Made by a program: the position numbers and the translations under genes | Part shown: positions 62,026 through 64,000 of the stretch, piece by piece | Layout: each line of letters starts with the position of its first letter | Numbering within the stretch: position 1 is the first letter of the stretch | Notes under the pieces: generated by a model | Told to the model about the DNA's origin: nothing | The model's database searches: none | The model's input: only the letters and a program-made list of their open reading frames with translations | Origin: Desmodesmus armatus | Taxonomy: Eukaryota; Chlorophyta; Chlorophyceae; Sphaeropleales; Scenedesmaceae | Assembly: GCA_007449985.2 (NCBI GenBank) | Contig: VIIQ02000062.1 | Span: 1 to 64,000 of the forward strand | Direction: 5' to 3' | Length of the DNA: 64,000 nt

Positions 62026-64000
62026 TCAGCACAGCGCGCCACTGCCAACAAGTACCTACAGGCTCAGACTGAAGGCCACATGTCACATTTGAGGAGCCAG
62101 ACATCAAGGGACAGGCCATTTACCCCCCCCCCCTCCACACCCCCCCCCCAACACCCCACACACACACACCACCCTTTGCTTGCAAGCATTGCTAGCAGCA
62201 TTGCGGCCACGCCAGCGGGTTTCTGAGGATGCACCCCCCTACAATGTTTGTGTCATAGGGGCCATGGAGTAGGGTTGTGGGGTTTTCAGAGCCCTCAGGG
62301 TTGGTGCTGGCTGTTTGTGGCGGTTGCAGGCCGCAGCTTGCAATGCTTCAGATACGCCTCAAGTCACACCACTTGGCGACAAGCGACAGGCAGCGCTGCC
62401 TGTACAGGGGACCAAACATGCCTTAAGCAATGGATTTGGTACCATAGGAGGCTCTGGCAGTGATTCCCACAGCATAAGCAGCCTGTTTTCAACCATAACT
62501 CACATCGCCCCAAAAACTCAAAATCCCTTGTTTCGGGGCATCAAAACCCCCCTTGCGAGGCCATGACGCAATGCTCAGCACAGCGCGCCACTGCCAACAA
62601 GTACCTACAGGCTCAAACTGAAGGCCACATGTCACATTTGAGGAGCCAGACATCAAGGGACAGGCCATTTACCCCCCCCCCCCTCCCCCCCCCCCCCCCC
62701 CCCCAAACACCCCACACACACCACCTTTTGCTTGCATGCATTGCTAGCAGCATTGCGGCCACGCCAGCGGGTTTCTGAGGATGCACCCCCCTACAATGTT
62801 TGTGTCATAGGGGCCATGGAGTAGGGTTGTGGGGTTTTCAGAGCCCTCAGGGTTGGTGCTGGCTGTTTGTGGCGGTTGCAGGCCGCAGCTTGCAATGCTT
62901 CAGATACGCCTCAAGTCACACCACTTGGCGACAAGCGACAGGCAGCGCTGCCTGTACAGGGGACCAAACATGCCTTAAGCAATGGATTTGGTACCATAGG
63001 AGGCTCTGGCAGTGATTCCCACAGCATAAGCAGCCTGTTTTCAACCATAACTCACATCGCCCCAAAAACTCAAAATCCCTTGTTTCGGGGCATCAAAACC
63101 CCCCTTGCGAGGCCATGACGCAATGCTCAGCACAGCGCGCCACTGCCAACAAGTACCTACAGGCTCAAACTGAAGGCCACATGTCACATTTGAGGAGCCA
63201 GACATCAAGGGACAGGCCATTTACCCCCCCCCCCTCCACCTTCCCCCCCCCCCCCCCCCAACACCCCCCCCCCCCCACACACACACACCACCCTTTGCTT
63301 GCATGCATTGCTTGCAGCATTGCCGGCCACGCCAGCGGGTTTCTGAGGATGCACCCCCCTACAATGTTTGTGTCATAGGGGCCATGGAGTAGGGTTGTGG
63401 GGTTTTCAGAGCCCTCAGGGTTGGTGCTGGCTGTTTGTGGCGGTTGCAGGCCGCAGCTTGCAATGCTTCAGATACGCCTCAAGTCACACCACTTGGCGAC
63501 AAGCGACAGGCAGCGCTGCCTGTACAGGGGACCAAACATGCCTTAAGCAATGGATTTGGTACCATAGGAGGCTCTGGCAGTGATTCCCACAGCATAAGCA
63601 GCCTGTTTTCAACCATAACTCACATCGCCCCAAAAACTCAAAATCCCTTGTTTCGGGGCATCAAAACCCCCCTTGCGAGGCCATGACGCAATGCTCAGCA
63701 CAGCGCGCCACTGCCAACAAGTACCTACAGGCTCAAACTGAAGGCCACATGTCACATTTGAGGAGCCAGACATCAAGGGACAGGCCATTTACCCCCCCCC
63801 CCCCCTCCACCTTCCCCCCCCCCCCCCCCAACACCCCCCCCCCACACACACACACACCACCCTTTGCTTGCATGCATTGCTTGCAGCATTGCCGGCCACG
63901 CCAGCGGGTTTCTGAGGATGCACCCCCCTACAATGTTTGTGTCATAGGGGCCATGGAGTAGGGTTGTGGGGTTTTCAGAGCCCTCAGGGTTGGTGCTGGC
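62026..64000. repeat. tandem array of ~550-bp units, continuing off the right edge
   Basis: Units begin at 62026, 62575, 63127 and 63695 (549, 552 and 568 bp; the last is incomplete). Outside the poly-C/CA stretch they are almost identical. Each unit holds the same 83-codon plus-strand ORF (62315-62566, 62867-63118, 63435-63686) behind a gttgcag acceptor-like site, coding ..GTIGGSGSDSHSISSLFS... I recognise no family. Confidence 0.95.

Overview
The window looks like nuclear DNA of a chlorophycean green alga, probably Chlamydomonadales. The evidence is intron-dense genes with GT-AG introns, abundant (CTG)n, (CA)n, (CT)n and poly-G/C tracts, a Pho4-type phosphate transporter pair of the algal PTB kind, and a LINE tail. 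I do not name a species. No rRNA, tRNA, CRISPR or bacterial-type operon was seen.

Layout. (1) About 608-13670, minus strand: most of a DCAF1 (VprBP) homologue, the substrate receptor of CUL4-DDB1 ubiquitin ligases. Its C-terminal LisH/WD40 part would lie off the left edge. Nearly every exon has partial or complete extra copies beside it, including one nine-copy array. A LINE fragment sits antisense in one intron and a second LINE tail in another. (2) 13671-17160: a region facing away from DCAF1 with two plus-strand exon candidates, a 51-bp-arm foldback repeat and a dispersed repeat. (3) 17163-23791 and 27460-32991, plus strand: two tandem Na+/phosphate symporter genes (PTB family) with near-identical exon structure, differing by intron loss or gain. 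(4) 36827-40681, plus: a nine-exon gene for a secreted protein carrying a C-x-D-x-R ... H ... C-G-H constellation, which by motif resembles zeta/beta-type carbonic anhydrases. (5) 40682-49725: about 9 kb of repeat-rich DNA with no gene I can support. (6) 49726-53863: a gene for an unfamiliar protein with a ubiquitin-like fold, and a truncated tandem copy. (7) 54438-61207: an apparently intact 13-exon, 1110-residue transposase of the KDZ (Kyakuja-Dileera-Zisupton) superfamily. (8) 62026-64000: a tandem array of ~550-bp units running off the right edge.

How the parts relate. The transporters and the putative secreted carbonic-anhydrase-like protein fit nutrient acquisition by an aquatic alga, but nothing shows co-regulation. 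The ubiquitin-like genes may be passengers of the KDZ element; this is a hypothesis from adjacency only. Two themes recur in unrelated genes. One is small tandem duplications that carry an exon edge with its splice site (DCAF1, PTB2, the secreted protein gene). The other is simple repeats, CTG or TGCTG, that form the tract in front of 3' splice sites.

Exon models were built by hand from GT-AG sites and reading phase. The totals are in phase for both PTB genes, the secreted protein, the complete ubiquitin-like gene and the KDZ gene. DCAF1 is in phase except at one junction next to a G-run.
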